NCBI GenBank assembly: GCA_018268465.1
Contig: JAFDWN010000037.1
Span: 1-64,000, forward strand
Length of the DNA stretch: 64,000 nt
Source of the DNA: Actinomycetota bacterium
GTDB lineage: Bacteria > Actinomycetota > Actinomycetes > Mycobacteriales > Mycobacteriaceae
Reading direction: 5' to 3'
The position numbers were made by a program, and so were the translations under genes. Under the pieces are notes generated by a model. That model was given only the letters and a program-made list of their open reading frames with translations, searched no databases and was not told the DNA's origin. Shown piece after piece: positions 22,573-36,019 of the stretch (its first letter is position 1; the number at the start of each line of letters is the position of its first letter).

Positions 22573-22962
22573 TCAGGCCAGCCTGGACACCCCCACCGGG
22601 CGCGCGGCCTCCAACACCTGTTTCACCTCGAAGGCCATCCGTTTGCCGGCGACGCGCCGCGAATGGTTGGCCTTGGCCAGATCCATCCTGGCCAGCTGCC
22701 ACGCCGAGGCGCCCGACGGTTCGGCATGCAGGAAGTAATGCAGGATCACCCCGTCCAGCGCGGGCTCCAGCCAGATCTCCATCGTGCCCGTCACCGCCCC
22801 GGTCACCGTCCACCGCTGCCCCTTGTCGGCACGGTCCTCGACCTGCGCCAACCGCAGGTCGGGCCACCAGCGCCGCCACGCCGCAGGGTCGGCAACCATC
22901 CTGCCGACCTCGACGGGGTCGGCGGCCACAAACGTCTCATCGGCGATCTGGATGCTGTTCAT
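22573..22962 (-). CDS. SRPBCC (polyketide cyclase-like) family protein (Rv2186c type)
   Basis: A second, divergent SRPBCC-fold protein of 129 residues in the same minus-strand run. The fold shows as [31 protein letters not shown] at the N-terminus and a C-terminal helix rich in Arg and Lys. The ATG at 22962 is chosen over a TTG nine bases upstream. Two adjacent SRPBCC genes beside an ATPase and lipid enzymes suggest paired lipid- or isoprenoid-binding roles, but no substrate can be read from the sequence. Confidence 0.85.
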   Translation of the reverse strand: MNSIQIADETFVAADPVEVGRMVADPAAWRRWWPDLRLAQVEDRADKGQRWTVTGAVTGTMEIWLEPALDGVILHYFLHAEPSGASAWQLARMDLAKANHSRRVAGKRMAFEVKQVLEAARPVGVSRLA

Positions 22963-23057
22963 CACCGACAAGCTTCACACATGCGCCCACTTGGCAAGCC
23001 GGAGGCCGACTAGGCTGGCGCTGGCAACGCCGCTACCAGGAGCCGGAGGCCGCAACC

Positions 23058-24860
23058 GTGCGTGAGTTCACAGTTCCCGCGTCATTCAACGTCGACGAAC
23101 ACGACAATGTCGTCGGTGTCGCGTTCGACCATGAGCGGACCGACCCGAACCACGTGATCTTCCGGCGGTTGGTGGACGGTGCGTGGACGGATGTGACGTG
23201 TGCCCAGGCCGCCAGCGAGATCCGTTCGGCGGCATTGGGTTTGATTGCAGAAGGTGTCCAGCCCGGCGATCGGGTTGCGGTGCTGTCGGCCACCCGCTAC
23301 GAATGGCCGATCATCGACTTCGCGATCCTGGCCGTCGGCGGGGTCACCGTCCCCATCTACGAGACCTCCTCGGCCGAGCAGGTGCGGTTCGTACTGGCCG
23401 ACTCCGGCGCGGTGCTGGCGTTCGCCGAAACCGATGGCCACGGCGACATGATCGAACAGCTTGCCGGCGAGCTACCCGCGTTACGCAGGGTGGTGCGCAT
23501 CGAGGGCACCGGCCCGGCGGCACTGGACGTGCTCGCCGACGCGGGCCGGACCGTCGAGGCCTCCGCGCTCGACGAGCGGCTGGCCGCGATCAGATCCGCC
23601 GACCCGGCCACGCTGATCTACACGTCGGGGACCACCGGGCGGCCCAAGGGCTGCCAGCTGACCCACTCCAACCTGCTCTACGAGATCCGCGGTGCCAAAG
23701 AGTGCTTTCCCGACCACCTGGCCAAAGGCGAACGGATGCTGGTGTTCCTGCCGCTGGCCCACGTGCTGGCCAGAGCGATCACCATCGCCGCCTTCTCCAA
23801 CAAGGTCACGCTGGGTTTCACCAGCGACATCAAGAACCTGGTCGCGATGTTCGGGGTGTTCAAACCGACCCTGGTGGTGTCGGTGCCACGGGTGTTCGAG
23901 AAGGTCTACAACACCGCCGAACAGAACGCCGAGAACGACGGCAAAGGCAAGATCTTCCAGATCGCCACGGACACCGCGATCGAGTGGAGCATGGCCCAGG
24001 ACACCGGCAAGCAGAGTCTGCTGCTGCGGGTCAAACACGCGGTGTTCGACCGCCTGGTCTACGGCAAGCTGCGCGCGGCACTGGGCGGCGAATGCCATGC
24101 GGCGATCTCGGGCGGCGCCCCGCTCGGGGCCCGGTTGGGCCACTTCTACCGCGGCGTCGGCCTGAGCATCTACGAGGGCTACGGCCTGACCGAGACGAGC
24201 GCGGCCATCACCGTCAACCGGGTCGGCGACCTGCGCGTCGGCTCCGTGGGAAAGCTGTTGCCCGGCAACAGTATGCGCATCACCGACGACCACGAGGTGC
24301 TGGTCAGGGGTGGGGTGGTGTTCGACGGTTACTGGAACAACGAATCCGAGACCAGGGCGGTGCTGCACGACGGCTGGTTCGACACCGGTGATCTGGGCGC
24401 GGTCGACAACGACGGGTTCCTCACGATCATCGGCCGCAAGAAGGAGATCATCGTGACCGCGGGCGGCAAGAATGTCGCACCGGCGATCATGGAGGATCAG
24501 CTGCGCGCGCATCCGCTGATCAGTCAGGCGATGTGCGTCGGCGACGCCAAACCGTTTGTCGCCGCGCTCATCACCATCGACCCGGAGGCCTTCACCGGCT
24601 GGAAGGCGCGTCACCAGAAGGATCCCGCCGCGTCGGTGGCCGACCTGGCCGACGATCCCGATCTGCTCGGCGAGATCGATCTGGCGGTGAAGGAGGCCAA
24701 CGAGGCGGTGTCCAAGGCCGAGGCGATCCGCAAATTCCGGATCCTGCCGATCGACTTCACGGAATCCACCGGGGAGCTGACCCCGACGCTGAAGGTCAAG
24801 CGCAAGGTGGTGGCCCAGAAGTTCGCCACCGATATCGAAGCGCTCTACGCGAAGGACTGA
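23058..24860 (+). CDS. fadD15: Long-chain fatty-acyl-CoA synthetase FadD15
   Basis: A cytoplasmic acyl-adenylate-forming enzyme that activates fatty acids to acyl-CoA. The 600 residues carry the AMP-binding P-loop [13 protein letters not shown], the [13 protein letters not shown] motif, DTGDLG and the C-terminal [15 protein letters not shown] hinge and lysine region. The GTG at 23058 follows a GGAGGC ribosome-binding site, and a -10-like TAGGCT lies at 23011. It corresponds to Rv2187. Its 3' end overlaps the 3' end of the convergent pimB by 16 bases. Confidence 0.95.
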   Translation: MREFTVPASFNVDEHDNVVGVAFDHERTDPNHVIFRRLVDGAWTDVTCAQAASEIRSAALGLIAEGVQPGDRVAVLSATRYEWPIIDFAILAVGGVTVPIYETSSAEQVRFVLADSGAVLAFAETDGHGDMIEQLAGELPALRRVVRIEGTGPAALDVLADAGRTVEASALDERLAAIRSADPATLIYTSGTTGRPKGCQLTHSNLLYEIRGAKECFPDHLAKGERMLVFLPLAHVLARAITIAAFSNKVTLGFTSDIKNLVAMFGVFKPTLVVSVPRVFEKVYNTAEQNAENDGKGKIFQIATDTAIEWSMAQDTGKQSLLLRVKHAVFDRLVYGKLRAALGGECHAAISGGAPLGARLGHFYRGVGLSIYEGYGLTETSAAITVNRVGDLRVGSVGKLLPGNSMRITDDHEVLVRGGVVFDGYWNNESETRAVLHDGWFDTGDLGAVDNDGFLTIIGRKKEIIVTAGGKNVAPAIMEDQLRAHPLISQAMCVGDAKPFVAALITIDPEAFTGWKARHQKDPAASVADLADDPDLLGEIDLAVKEANEAVSKAEAIRKFRILPIDFTESTGELTPTLKVKRKVVAQKFATDIEALYAKD

Positions 24861-25999
24861 GGCTCCAGCAGCGCCGCCAGGCGCCGCGCTCTGGTGTGCC
24901 ACTGCCAGTCCTCCACCACCCACCGCCGTCCGGCAGCACCCATCCGGGCGGCCAGGTCGGGGTCGGCGAGCAGATCGCCCACGGCGGTGGCCACGGAGCC
25001 GACGTCCCGTCCATCGACGACGAGGCCGGTCTCGCCGTCGCGCACGGTTTCCGGCGCACCGCCGGAGCGGCCGGCGACCACCGGCACGCCGCTCGCCGAG
25101 GCCTCGAGGTACACGATGCCGAGGCCTTCGACGTCCAGACCGGCCCCCCGGGTGCGGCACGGCATCGCGAACACGTCGGCCAGTGCGTGGTGGGCAGGCA
25201 GTTCCGCGTCGGGCACCCCGCCGGTGAACACGACGTCACCGTCCACGTCCACATCGTGGACGAGCCGTTGCAGCGACGGTCGGTAGGGGCCGCCCCCCAC
25301 GATCACCAACGCCGTGCCCGGCGCACGACGGCGGATGGCGGGCAGTGCACGGATCAGCATGTCCTGGCCCTTGCGCGGCACCAATCTGGACAGACACACC
25401 ACCACCGGACGCTCACCGAGGCGGTAGCGGCGGCGCAATTCGGCGCGCGCGGCGAGGTCGGGGGCGAACCGCTCGATGTCCACACCCGGGGGCAGATGCT
25501 CCAGAGCCGCGTCGGGCCCGAACGCCGACGCAAACCGGCGGCGGGTGTAACGGCTGACGAATGTGACCACGTCGGTGTCCTCGCCGATGCGGCGCAGGGC
25601 GCCGCGCGCCACCGGCAGCATCGACCACCCGACCTCGTGACCGTGGGTGCTGGCGACGATGCGGTGCGCGCCGGCACGCCGCGCCCGCTCGGCGAGCAGG
25701 GCCAGCGGTGCGGCCGCCCCGAACCACACCGTGTCGATGTCGAGGCGGCCGATGAGCCGGCACATGCGGCCCGCCACCGACGGCCCGGGCAGCATCAGGG
25801 TGCCGGGGTGACGCACCACGTCGTAACCCGCGTCGCGAGCCTGAGCATCGAACTCGTCGCAGCCCTTCCACGCCGGCGCGTACACGGTGATGCTGTGCCC
25901 GCCCGTGACCGTCAGCCGCGTGACCAAGTCATGCAGATACGACTGGATACCGCCGGGGCGGGGCGGAAAATCGTTGGTGACTAACAGAACCCGGGCCAT
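24845..25999 (-). CDS. pimB: GDP-mannose-dependent PIM1 alpha-(1->6)-mannosyltransferase PimB'
   Basis: PimB' adds the second mannose to phosphatidylinositol monomannoside on the cytoplasmic face, using GDP-mannose. The 384-residue GT4 (GT-B fold) protein starts with the glycine-rich [21 protein letters not shown]; the donor-site E-x7-E motif lies in [17 protein letters not shown]. The ATG at 25999 follows a -10 hexamer (TAACCT) by seven bases, indicating a leaderless mRNA. It corresponds to Rv2188c. Together with mptA and mptC, it covers PIM and LM assembly in this window. Confidence 0.95.
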   Translation of the reverse strand: MARVLLVTNDFPPRPGGIQSYLHDLVTRLTVTGGHSITVYAPAWKGCDEFDAQARDAGYDVVRHPGTLMLPGPSVAGRMCRLIGRLDIDTVWFGAAAPLALLAERARRAGAHRIVASTHGHEVGWSMLPVARGALRRIGEDTDVVTFVSRYTRRRFASAFGPDAALEHLPPGVDIERFAPDLAARAELRRRYRLGERPVVVCLSRLVPRKGQDMLIRALPAIRRRAPGTALVIVGGGPYRPSLQRLVHDVDVDGDVVFTGGVPDAELPAHHALADVFAMPCRTRGAGLDVEGLGIVYLEASASGVPVVAGRSGGAPETVRDGETGLVVDGRDVGSVATAVGDLLADPDLAARMGAAGRRWVVEDWQWHTRARRLAALLEPQSFA

Positions 26000-26006
26000 C
26001 GCGGTC

Positions 26007-26012
26007 AGGTTA
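26007..26012 (-). promoter_or_regulatory. -10 element of pimB (leaderless)
   Basis: TAACCT on the minus strand, seven bases before the ATG at 25999; it overlaps the stop codon of the metallopeptidase gene. Confidence 0.5.
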
Positions 26013-26840
26013 GCCTGCCGCCCACTGTCGCCACCCGCTGAGCACCTCGTCCATCGGCGCTCCGAGGGTGTCCCGCACGGCGGCGTCGATGTCGGGATGT
26101 CCGGCCCCGCAGGCCCGCAGATAGAGGTCGCGCAGGGTCGCGGCACCGTAACGGTGGGCAACGTACCCTGCGAACCACCACGCGTGGTCATAGGCCTGCG
26201 ACTGCGCGGGCCCCGCGGTCGCCAGGTCGGTGTCGGTGGGTAGGCGCAGTGGCGCCTGGGCGGGCGCGGACGGCGCAGCGGCCGGGCGCGCGACGTAGTC
26301 GGCGACGCCCTCGGTGAGCCAGCGCGGCGCGTCCGCAGCGGTCACCGATCGAGCGGCGAAGTGAAACAGTTCGTGCCGCACCACGATCCGCAGCGCATCG
26401 TCGTTCATCGTGTCGGCGCCGGGGGCGAACACGATGCCGTCGGCTGTGGTCGCGGCGGCGATGCCTGCCCCGAAACCCGTCAAGCTCTGGAACTGCGCGT
26501 CGCTGTCGGCCGCCACAATCGCGACGGTCCGCGGCCACTCCCCGCCCCAGAACCCGGTGACTGCCGCAGCGGCACCGGGCATCTCATCGGCGATGCGGGT
26601 GAGCAGTGCCGTCGCGCCGCCGAGGCCGGTCAGCACGACACGACGGCCGTCGGGCAGCGTGAGTGAGCCGGGCGACGGGACGACGGTGTGCGCGGCAGCG
26701 CTGGGGGCGGCGATCCGCACCTGCGGTCCCGGCGCGGCGGCGGGGCGGGCGATCAGCGACGCGGCGAGTATGAGTTCGGCCAGGAGCAGCAGTCCGAGCC
26801 GGACACGGTCAGTAGCGGCGGATGTTGTAGATCGGCGCAT
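26010..26840 (-). CDS. Secreted zinc metallopeptidase-like protein (Rv2189c type)
   Basis: A 276-residue exported protein with an N-terminal membrane segment or signal (about 13-33). It carries a gluzincin site: HELFH (His156, Glu157, His160), followed by WLTEGVADYV with Glu177 as probable third zinc ligand, the spacing of peptidase MA-like families. In M. tuberculosis the homologue Rv2189c is annotated only as hypothetical. Its start overlaps the end of ripC by 32 bases, so both are in one transcript; cleavage of envelope proteins or RipC-related factors is a reasonable guess but is not shown by sequence. Confidence 0.8.
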   Translation of the reverse strand: MRRSTTSAATDRVRLGLLLLAELILAASLIARPAAAPGPQVRIAAPSAAAHTVVPSPGSLTLPDGRRVVLTGLGGATALLTRIADEMPGAAAAVTGFWGGEWPRTVAIVAADSDAQFQSLTGFGAGIAAATTADGIVFAPGADTMNDDALRIVVRHELFHFAARSVTAADAPRWLTEGVADYVARPAAAPSAPAQAPLRLPTDTDLATAGPAQSQAYDHAWWFAGYVAHRYGAATLRDLYLRACGAGHPDIDAAVRDTLGAPMDEVLSGWRQWAAG

Positions 26841-27966
26841 TGTTCACCGGGGCGACGCGCACCGGTGTGCCGTAGGTCGAGGCATGCACCATCATCCCGT
26901 CGCCGATGTAGATGCCGACATGGGATGCGTCGGAGTAATAGGTGACGAGGTCTCCTGGCTGCATCTGATCCATCGACACGGGTTGGCCGCCACGGGCCAG
27001 GGCCTGGCTGGAGTGCGGCAGCGAGATCCCCGCCTGCTGGAACGACCACATGACCAGACCGGAGCAGTCGAAGGCGTTCGGGCCGGAGCCACCCCACGAG
27101 TAGGGGGATCCGATACGGCTCAGGGCCGCCTGCACGGCCACTACGCCTTCCCCGCCCGACGGAGGTGCGGGCACGGCCGCCTCCGGCGGTGCGATGTCGC
27201 CCGGCGGGATGCCCTCGGGTGCGGCTGCCAGAATGCCCGGATCGGCGGCAGGCGGCACCGCGTCGGGCGCGGGCACCGGCGGGGCGGCGGGTGCCGGCGG
27301 GGCGGGCGGCGCGACCGCGAGGGCCTCCCGCTGGCCGGGTGTGAGCGCCAGGTACTGCGACTTCACCACGGCGATCTGCACCTGTAGCTGGCTTTGTTTG
27401 GATTGCAGGTCGGCGCGGACGGCGGCGGCCTGCTCGGCGGCGGTCTTGGCGTCGGCGGCGGACTTCGCGGAAGCCTGCTCGGCCAGGCCGGCCTGCTGGG
27501 CGGCGGTGCGGAAGTTGCTCATCTGCGTGGACATCTCGGTGGCCATGACGCGCTGCACGGCGAGTTGGTCGATGAGCTGCTGAGGCGAGGACGCCGTGAG
27601 GATGGCGTCGACACCGTCGGTGCGCCCGCCCATGTACTGCGCCGCGGCGATCTTGTTGACCGACGTCTGGAATGTTGCCAATTGCGTCTTGGCGGTGTCC
27701 ACGGTCGCGATATCGGCAGCGTGTTTGGTGTCGGCGGTCTGCTGTGCGGCCAGCTTGTCGTCGAGGTCGAGCTGCGCCGAGTGCATTGCCTCCGTGGTCT
27801 GCTCGGCTTGGCGCGACAGCTCGTTGAGCTTTGCCAGCGCATCCTCGGCCGGGTCCGCATGCACCGCGGTGGCCAGCGCGCCCGAGAAGATCGTTAGACC
27901 CAATAACACACCTATGACAGGTCGTCTAGACAAACGTTTCGTCCGGTGCGCGCGCTCGAGCCTCAA
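26809..27966 (-). CDS. ripC: NlpC/P60 peptidoglycan endopeptidase RipC
   Basis: A 385-residue secreted cell-wall hydrolase that cuts D-Glu-DAP bonds in stem peptides. A signal peptide (about 1-37) precedes a long coiled coil (about 38-205), a Pro/Ala linker and the C-terminal NlpC/P60 domain with catalytic Cys301 (DCSGLV), His349 (ASHVGIYIG) and His361 (MVHAS). The coiled coil resembles that of hydrolases activated by FtsEX, and RipC (Rv2190c) is the known FtsX-regulated enzyme. The start is a TTG at 27966 with AAGGACG about ten bases upstream; no ATG or GTG fits. Confidence 0.93.
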   Translation of the reverse strand: MRLERAHRTKRLSRRPVIGVLLGLTIFSGALATAVHADPAEDALAKLNELSRQAEQTTEAMHSAQLDLDDKLAAQQTADTKHAADIATVDTAKTQLATFQTSVNKIAAAQYMGGRTDGVDAILTASSPQQLIDQLAVQRVMATEMSTQMSNFRTAAQQAGLAEQASAKSAADAKTAAEQAAAVRADLQSKQSQLQVQIAVVKSQYLALTPGQREALAVAPPAPPAPAAPPVPAPDAVPPAADPGILAAAPEGIPPGDIAPPEAAVPAPPSGGEGVVAVQAALSRIGSPYSWGGSGPNAFDCSGLVMWSFQQAGISLPHSSQALARGGQPVSMDQMQPGDLVTYYSDASHVGIYIGDGMMVHASTYGTPVRVAPVNNAPIYNIRRY

Positions 27967-28119
27967 GATGGTGCGTCCTTACAACTGGCGTAACCGTGCC
28001 GCCTCGAACTCTATTAGGTCTCAGATAGGTTACGAAACGGCATCGGGCTTGTCCAACAGGAGACGCAAATTTAACAGCCCCGCGGGAATGTTTCTCACCG
28101 TGCGGATGGCCGCGTGTCG

Positions 28120-28359
28120 TCATGCCACGCCCGAGCTACCGAGCCGGCGAATCGGGACCAGCCGCAGCCGCGGCGCCAACCCCACGTCGGCGAGCACTTC
28201 CAGTGCCTTGCGCTCGTCGTCGAGCAATGTTTCCGGCACGCCGAGCAACACGCTGACAACACAATCCTCACATCCCGGCCCGCGCACGGCGCAGTCGTCG
28301 CAGTCGATGACCACCGTGCCGGTATCCGGGTCCTTCCCGCCTGGCGCCTTGTATGCCAT
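28120..28359 (-). CDS. Small actinobacterial protein with two CxxC pairs
   Basis: A 79-residue protein whose centre reads C-x2-C-x6-C-x2-C (Cys20, 23, 30, 33), then VSVLLG and a helix and strand. The four cysteines look like a zinc knuckle or a small metal cluster site. The ATG at 28359 has an excellent ribosome-binding site (GAGGAGAGGA). The family is widespread in actinobacteria but I know of no described function. It lies upstream of ripC with a 153-base gap and is divergent from the nuclease-fusion gene. Confidence 0.75.
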   Translation of the reverse strand: MAYKAPGGKDPDTGTVVIDCDDCAVRGPGCEDCVVSVLLGVPETLLDDERKALEVLADVGLAPRLRLVPIRRLGSSGVA

Positions 28360-30244
28360 CCGCTCGTCCTCTCCTCAGTGGTGCCCGCACGGTAACCGGG
28401 CCCACCGACACGCCCGGGTGAGCGAGCGCCGGAGATATGTCGGTGCGATTTCCTACCGTCAACGCATCATGGGCCAGCTGAGCTTCGAGGACATGGAGAT
28501 GGCGGCGTTCGACGTCGCCGGGCTGTCGCTGCGGGAGACCACCTTCGTCGTCGTCGATCTGGAGACCACCGGGGGCCGCGCCACCGGTGAGAACCACGAC
28601 GCCATCACCGAGATCGGGGCGGTGAAGGTCCGCGGCGGCGAAGTGCTCGGAGAGCTGGCCACGCTGGTGGATCCCGGGCGCGCCATCCCGCCCCAGATCG
28701 TCGCACTGACCGGCATCACGTCAGCCATGGTGTGCGACGCCCCGAGGATCGAGTCGGTGCTGCCCGCATTCCTCGAGTTCTCCCGGGGCGCGGTCCTGGT
28801 GGCGCACAACGCCGGTTTCGACATCGGCTTCTTGCGCGCCGCCGCCGAACGCTGCCGGCTCGGCTGGCCCCGCCCGCAGGTGCTCTGCACCGTGCGCCTG
28901 GCCCGCCGGGTCCTCACCCGCGACGAGGCGCCCAGCGTGCGGCTGGGTGCGCTGGCACGGCTGTTCGGCACCACGACCACCCCGACCCACCGCGCACTCG
29001 ACGATGCCCGCGCCACCGTTGACGTCCTGCACCGGCTGATCGAGCGAGTCGGCAACCAGGGTGTGCACAGCTACGCCGACCTGCGCGCGTACCTGCCCGA
29101 CGTGACTCCCGCACAGCGGCGCAACCGCGTCCTCGCCGACGGGCTGCCCCACCGGCCCGGCGTGTACCTGTTCCGCGGACCGGCCGGTGAGGTGCTCTAT
29201 GTGGGCACCGCGGTGGACCTGCGGCGCCGGGTGCGCCAGTACTTCACCGGCGCCGACCCCCGGTCCCGGATGAAGGAGATGGCCTCACTGGCCACCGCGG
29301 TCGACCACGTCGAGTGTTCGCACGAGCTGGAGGCCGGGGTGCGCGAGCTGCGTCTGCTCGCCGCCCACGCCCCGCCGTACAACCGGCGCTCCAAATTCCC
29401 GCACCGGTGGTGGTGGGTGGTGCTGACGGACGAACCGTTCCCGCGGTTTTCCGTGGTGCGGGCGCCACAATCAGACCCCGTGGTGCGGGTGCCGCGGTCG
29501 GGGTACATCGGGCCGTTCCGGTTGCGGGCGGACGCCGCGAACGCCGCCGGGCTGCTGGCCCGGTTCATCGGGGTGCGGACGTGCACCACGCGACTGTCCC
29601 GTTCGGCCACGCACGGACCCGCCTGCCCGGAACGTGAGCTGTCGCCCTGCCCCGCCGACCGCGGCGTCGACGCCGCGGCGTACGCGGGCTCCGCGTCCCG
29701 GGCCCGCGATGTCATCGACGGACGCGCATGCGCCCCGCTCACCGCGGCACTGGCCGAGATCGAACGGCTGGCGGGTCTGCACCGCTACGAAACCGCCGCG
29801 CGGCTGCGCGATCATGCCGCGGCGGCGATCGACTCGTTGTGGCGTGGTCAGCGCCTGCGCGCACTGGCCGTGCTGCCCGAGCTGATCGCCGCGCGCCCGG
29901 ACGGCAACGGTGGCTGGGATCTGGCGGTGGTGCGTCATGGACGGCTCGCGGCCGCGGGCCGGGCCCGGCGGGGAGTGCCGCCGATGCCGGTGGTGGACGC
30001 GTTGTGCGCGGCGGCGGAATCGGTGCTGCCCGACTCCGGGCCGCTGGGCGGTGCGCTCGTCGAGGAGACCGGGCTCGTCGCGCGGTGGCTGGTCGGGCCG
30101 GGCGTACGGATCGTGCGCGCGGGTGCCGACGCGGACGCGGGCTGGACGTCACCGCTGGCGGGCGCCGGGCGCTTCGCCGCCTGGGCCGCCGCGGCGCGGT
30201 CCGCACGCCTGGCGGCCGAGCAGGATCTCGGCGCGGACAGCGTG

Positions 30245-32870
<2,626 letters not shown>

Positions 32871-32901
32871 GCGAGCAGCGAGGAGCGAAGGCGGATCGCG
32901 C

Positions 32902-34071
32902 ATGAGCGACGACAGGAAACCCAACGAACTCACCGATGCGCAGCTCGCTGAGATGTCGCGCGAGGAGCTCGTCGAGCTCGGCGGCAAGATCGACGGCGTC
33001 GAGACCGTCTTCAAGGAGCCGCGGTGGCCGGTGCACGGCACGCGGGCCGAGAAGCGCGCCGAACGCACCGTCGCCTATTGGCTTTTCTTCGGCGGCTTTT
33101 CGGGCCTGGCGCTGCTGCTGGTGTTCCTGTTCTGGCCCTGGGAGTACAAGCCGTACGGGTCAGAGGGTGAACTCCTCTACACGCTGGCCACCCCGCTGTA
33201 CGGCCTGACGTTCGGGCTGTCGATCCTGTCGATCGGTATCGGCGCGGTGCTGTTCCAGAAGAAATTCATCCCCGAGGAGATCTCGATCCAGGACCGCCAC
33301 GACGGCCGGTCCTCCGAGCTGGACCGAAAGACCGTGGCGGCCAACCTGACCGACGCGTTGGAGGGTTCGACGCTGCGGCGGCGCAAGCTGATCGGGTTGT
33401 CGCTGGGCGTCGGCCTCGGCGCGTTCGGCCTCGGCACCCTGGTCGCCTTCATCGGCGGTCTGATCAAGAACCCGTGGAAACCCGTGGTGCCCACCGCCAA
33501 TGGCAAGGAAGCGGTGCTGTGGACCTCGGGGTGGACGCCGCGGTTCGTCGGCGAGACCATCTTCCTCGCCCGCGCCACCGGCAACACCTCGGGCGCGCAG
33601 TTCGTCAAGATGCGCCCGGAGGACATCGACGCCGGCGGTATGGAGACCGTGTTCCCGTGGCGCGAATCCGACGGCGACGGCACCACCGTCGAATCGTCGC
33701 ACCACCTGTTCGACATCCACATGGGCGTGCGCAACCCGGTCATGCTGATCCGCATCAAACCGGCTGACATGCCCAAGGTGGTCAAGCGAAAAGGCCAGGA
33801 GAGCTTCAACTTCGGCGAGTTGTTCGCCTACACGAAGGTGTGCTCGCACCTGGGCTGCCCCTCGTCGCTGTACGAGCAGCAGTCCTACCGCATCCTGTGC
33901 CCGTGCCACCAGTCGCAATTCGACGCCCTGCATTTCGCCAAACCGATATTCGGCCCGGCTGCCCGAGCGTTGGCGCAGCTGCCCATCACCATTGACCAGG
34001 ACGGGTATCTGGTCGCCAACGGCGACTTCATCGAACCCGTCGGACCCGCATTCTGGGAGCGGCGCTCATGA
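32902..34071 (+). CDS. qcrA: Rieske iron-sulfur subunit of the bc1 complex
   Basis: A 389-residue Rieske protein with three N-terminal transmembrane helices, as is typical of actinobacteria. The last is preceded by a twin-arginine-like RRRKLIGLS, in line with combined Sec/Tat insertion. The 2Fe-2S ligands are in CSHLGC and CPCHQSQF near the C-terminus. It accepts electrons from menaquinol at the Qo site of QcrB and passes them to QcrC. It is about 40 residues shorter at the N-terminus than the M. tuberculosis protein. The stop overlaps the qcrB ATG. Confidence 0.96.
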   Translation: MSDDRKPNELTDAQLAEMSREELVELGGKIDGVETVFKEPRWPVHGTRAEKRAERTVAYWLFFGGFSGLALLLVFLFWPWEYKPYGSEGELLYTLATPLYGLTFGLSILSIGIGAVLFQKKFIPEEISIQDRHDGRSSELDRKTVAANLTDALEGSTLRRRKLIGLSLGVGLGAFGLGTLVAFIGGLIKNPWKPVVPTANGKEAVLWTSGWTPRFVGETIFLARATGNTSGAQFVKMRPEDIDAGGMETVFPWRESDGDGTTVESSHHLFDIHMGVRNPVMLIRIKPADMPKVVKRKGQESFNFGELFAYTKVCSHLGCPSSLYEQQSYRILCPCHQSQFDALHFAKPIFGPAARALAQLPITIDQDGYLVANGDFIEPVGPAFWERRS

Positions 34072-35717
34072 GTCCGAAAACGGCTGAGACCCTGGCTAAA
34101 CAAGGTGAAGCGATCGATTCGCGCTATCACCCGTCGGCTGCGGTGCGACGTCAGCTCAACAAGGTGTTCCCCACCCACTGGTCGTTCCTGCTGGGTGAGA
34201 TCGCCTTGTACAGCTTCATCGTGCTGCTGATCACCGGCGTCTACCTGACCCTGTTCTTCGACCCGTCGATGGCGCACGTGACCTACGACGGTGTGTACCA
34301 GCCGCTGCGCGGCGTGGGTATGTCCCGGGCCTACGAGACGGCACTCGACATCAGCTTCGAGGTCCGCGGCGGGCTGTTCGTGCGGCAGGTGCACCACTGG
34401 GCGGCACTGATGTTCGCCGCGGCGATCATGGTCCACCTCGCCCGGATCTTCTTCACCGGCGCGTTCCGCCGGCCGCGTGAAGCGAACTGGGTGATCGGTT
34501 CGCTGCTGCTGATCCTGGCGATGTTCGAGGGCTACTTCGGCTACTCGCTGCCCGACGACCTGCTCTCGGGTATCGGCCTGCGCGCCGCGCTGTCGTCGAT
34601 CACTTTGAGCATCCCGGTGATCGGCACGTGGATGCACTGGGCCCTGTTCGGCGGGGACTTCCCCGGCGAGATCCTGATCCCCCGCTTGTATGCCCTGCAC
34701 ATCCTGTTGATCCCGGGCATCATCCTGGCGCTCATCGGTGTGCACCTGGCGCTGGTGTGGTTCCAGAAGCACACCCAGTTCCCCGGCCCCGGACGCACCG
34801 AGACCAACGTCGTCGGCGTGCGCGTGATGCCGGTGTTCGCGATCAAGTCGGGCGCGTTCTTCGCGGTGACGGTGGGCATCCTGGGCCTGATGGGCGGGTT
34901 GTTGACGATCAACCCGATCTGGACGTTGGGTCCGTACAAACCATCCCAGGTGTCGGCGGGCAGCCAGCCCGACTTCTACATGATGTGGACGGAAGGCCTG
35001 GCCCGTATCTTCCCGGCATGGGAGCTCTACCCGTTCGGCCGCTACACCGTTCCGGCCGCGTTCTGGGTGGCGCTGATCATGGGCGTGATCTTCGGTCTGC
35101 TCATCGCCTGGCCGTGGATCGAGAAGAAGTTCACCGGCGACGACGCACACCACAACCTGCTGCAGCGGCCCCGGGACGTTCCGGTCCGCACGGCGGTGGG
35201 CGCCGCGGCGATCTCGTTCTACATGATCCTGACGCTGGCCGCGATGAATGACATCATTGCGCTGAAGTTCCACATCTCGCTCAATGCGACCACGTGGATC
35301 GGCCGTATCGGCATGGTGGTGCTGCCCGCGATCGTCTACTACATCGCCTACCGCTGGGCTGTCGGCCTGCAGCGCAGCGACCGCGCGGTGCTCGAGCACG
35401 GCATCGAGACGGGCATCATCAAGCGCCTGCCCCACGGTGCCTACATCGAGTTGCACCAGCCGCTGGGACCGGTCGACGATCACGGTCACCCCATCCCGCT
35501 GGAGTACCAGGGCGCAGCGCTGCCCAAGCGGATGAACAAACTCGGATCGGCGGGCGCTCCGGGTACCGGCAGCTTCCTCAAGGCCGATCCGCTCGTCGAG
35601 AACGACGCGCTGGTCGAAGCGGCCCACGCCGCCGAGCACAAGGCGCTCACCGCACTGCGGGAGCACCAGGACCGCAACAGTTCGTCCAACGGGGAAACCA
35701 CCAACGGGCATCACTGA
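34068..35717 (+). CDS. qcrB: Cytochrome b subunit of the bc1 complex
   Basis: A 549-residue polytopic subunit that oxidises menaquinol. The haem-ligand histidines are in the two helices around [22 protein letters not shown] and [23 protein letters not shown]. The Qo-site motif, PEWY in most bacteria, reads PDFY (in [11 protein letters not shown]) as in other mycobacteria. A long hydrophilic C-terminal extension (about 445-549) is characteristic of actinobacteria. It is the target of imidazopyridine drugs in M. tuberculosis. It is last in the operon and followed by a near-perfect terminator. Confidence 0.97.
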   Translation: MSPKTAETLAKQGEAIDSRYHPSAAVRRQLNKVFPTHWSFLLGEIALYSFIVLLITGVYLTLFFDPSMAHVTYDGVYQPLRGVGMSRAYETALDISFEVRGGLFVRQVHHWAALMFAAAIMVHLARIFFTGAFRRPREANWVIGSLLLILAMFEGYFGYSLPDDLLSGIGLRAALSSITLSIPVIGTWMHWALFGGDFPGEILIPRLYALHILLIPGIILALIGVHLALVWFQKHTQFPGPGRTETNVVGVRVMPVFAIKSGAFFAVTVGILGLMGGLLTINPIWTLGPYKPSQVSAGSQPDFYMMWTEGLARIFPAWELYPFGRYTVPAAFWVALIMGVIFGLLIAWPWIEKKFTGDDAHHNLLQRPRDVPVRTAVGAAAISFYMILTLAAMNDIIALKFHISLNATTWIGRIGMVVLPAIVYYIAYRWAVGLQRSDRAVLEHGIETGIIKRLPHGAYIELHQPLGPVDDHGHPIPLEYQGAALPKRMNKLGSAGAPGTGSFLKADPLVENDALVEAAHAAEHKALTALREHQDRNSSSNGETTNGHH

Positions 35718-36011
35718 TCGCAGCCGAACACGACCGGCGCGCACGGATCACCGTGCGCGCCGGTCGTTTTCGTTTGGGACATTCGTGTCGGATCGACGAT
35801 CACACGAGCACGCCCCCATGGTCCGGATCGCCGGGATGTGCGCCGTGGGATTCGGTGCCGCTGAGAAAGATCCGGATGGGGCGGTCAGCGCCCGCACACG
35901 CGCGTGGACTCGACCTCGGGCCGCGAGGGGTCGGCCCGAACACGGCCGGAGCGATCACGCCGGACCAACCCGTGGGGCCACCACTCCCCCACCCCGCCTG
36001 ACGGGCACCCG
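35718..36011. other. Intergenic region between qcrB and the convergent DUF2561 gene
   Basis: About 294 bases without a convincing gene. It holds the qcrB terminator at its left end and the hairpin of the convergent gene at its right end. Short open frames on both strands show no homology or ribosome-binding site. Confidence 0.6.
35731..35770 (+). terminator. Intrinsic terminator of ctaE-qcrCAB
   Basis: A perfect 16-bp GC-rich stem (35731-35746 with 35751-35766, loop ATCA) is followed by TTTT. This is the strongest terminator in the window and lies 14 bases after the qcrB stop. Confidence 0.92.
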
Positions 36012-36019
36012 TCAGGCGG
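35994..36019 (-). terminator. Hairpin at the end of the DUF2561 gene
   Basis: A perfect 12-bp stem, CCGCCTGACGGG with CCCGTCAGGCGG, has only two loop bases and includes the stop codon of the minus-strand gene. There is no T-run, so it is an I-shaped hairpin of the type often seen at mycobacterial gene ends. Confidence 0.6.

Noticed and set aside
27967-28119. Riboswitch or MtrA site upstream of ripC
   Set aside because: The region is relatively AT-rich and has two GTAAC pentamers in opposite orientation (27990-27994 and 28029-28033), but neither the MtrA repeat spacing nor a convincing conserved RNA fold could be seen.
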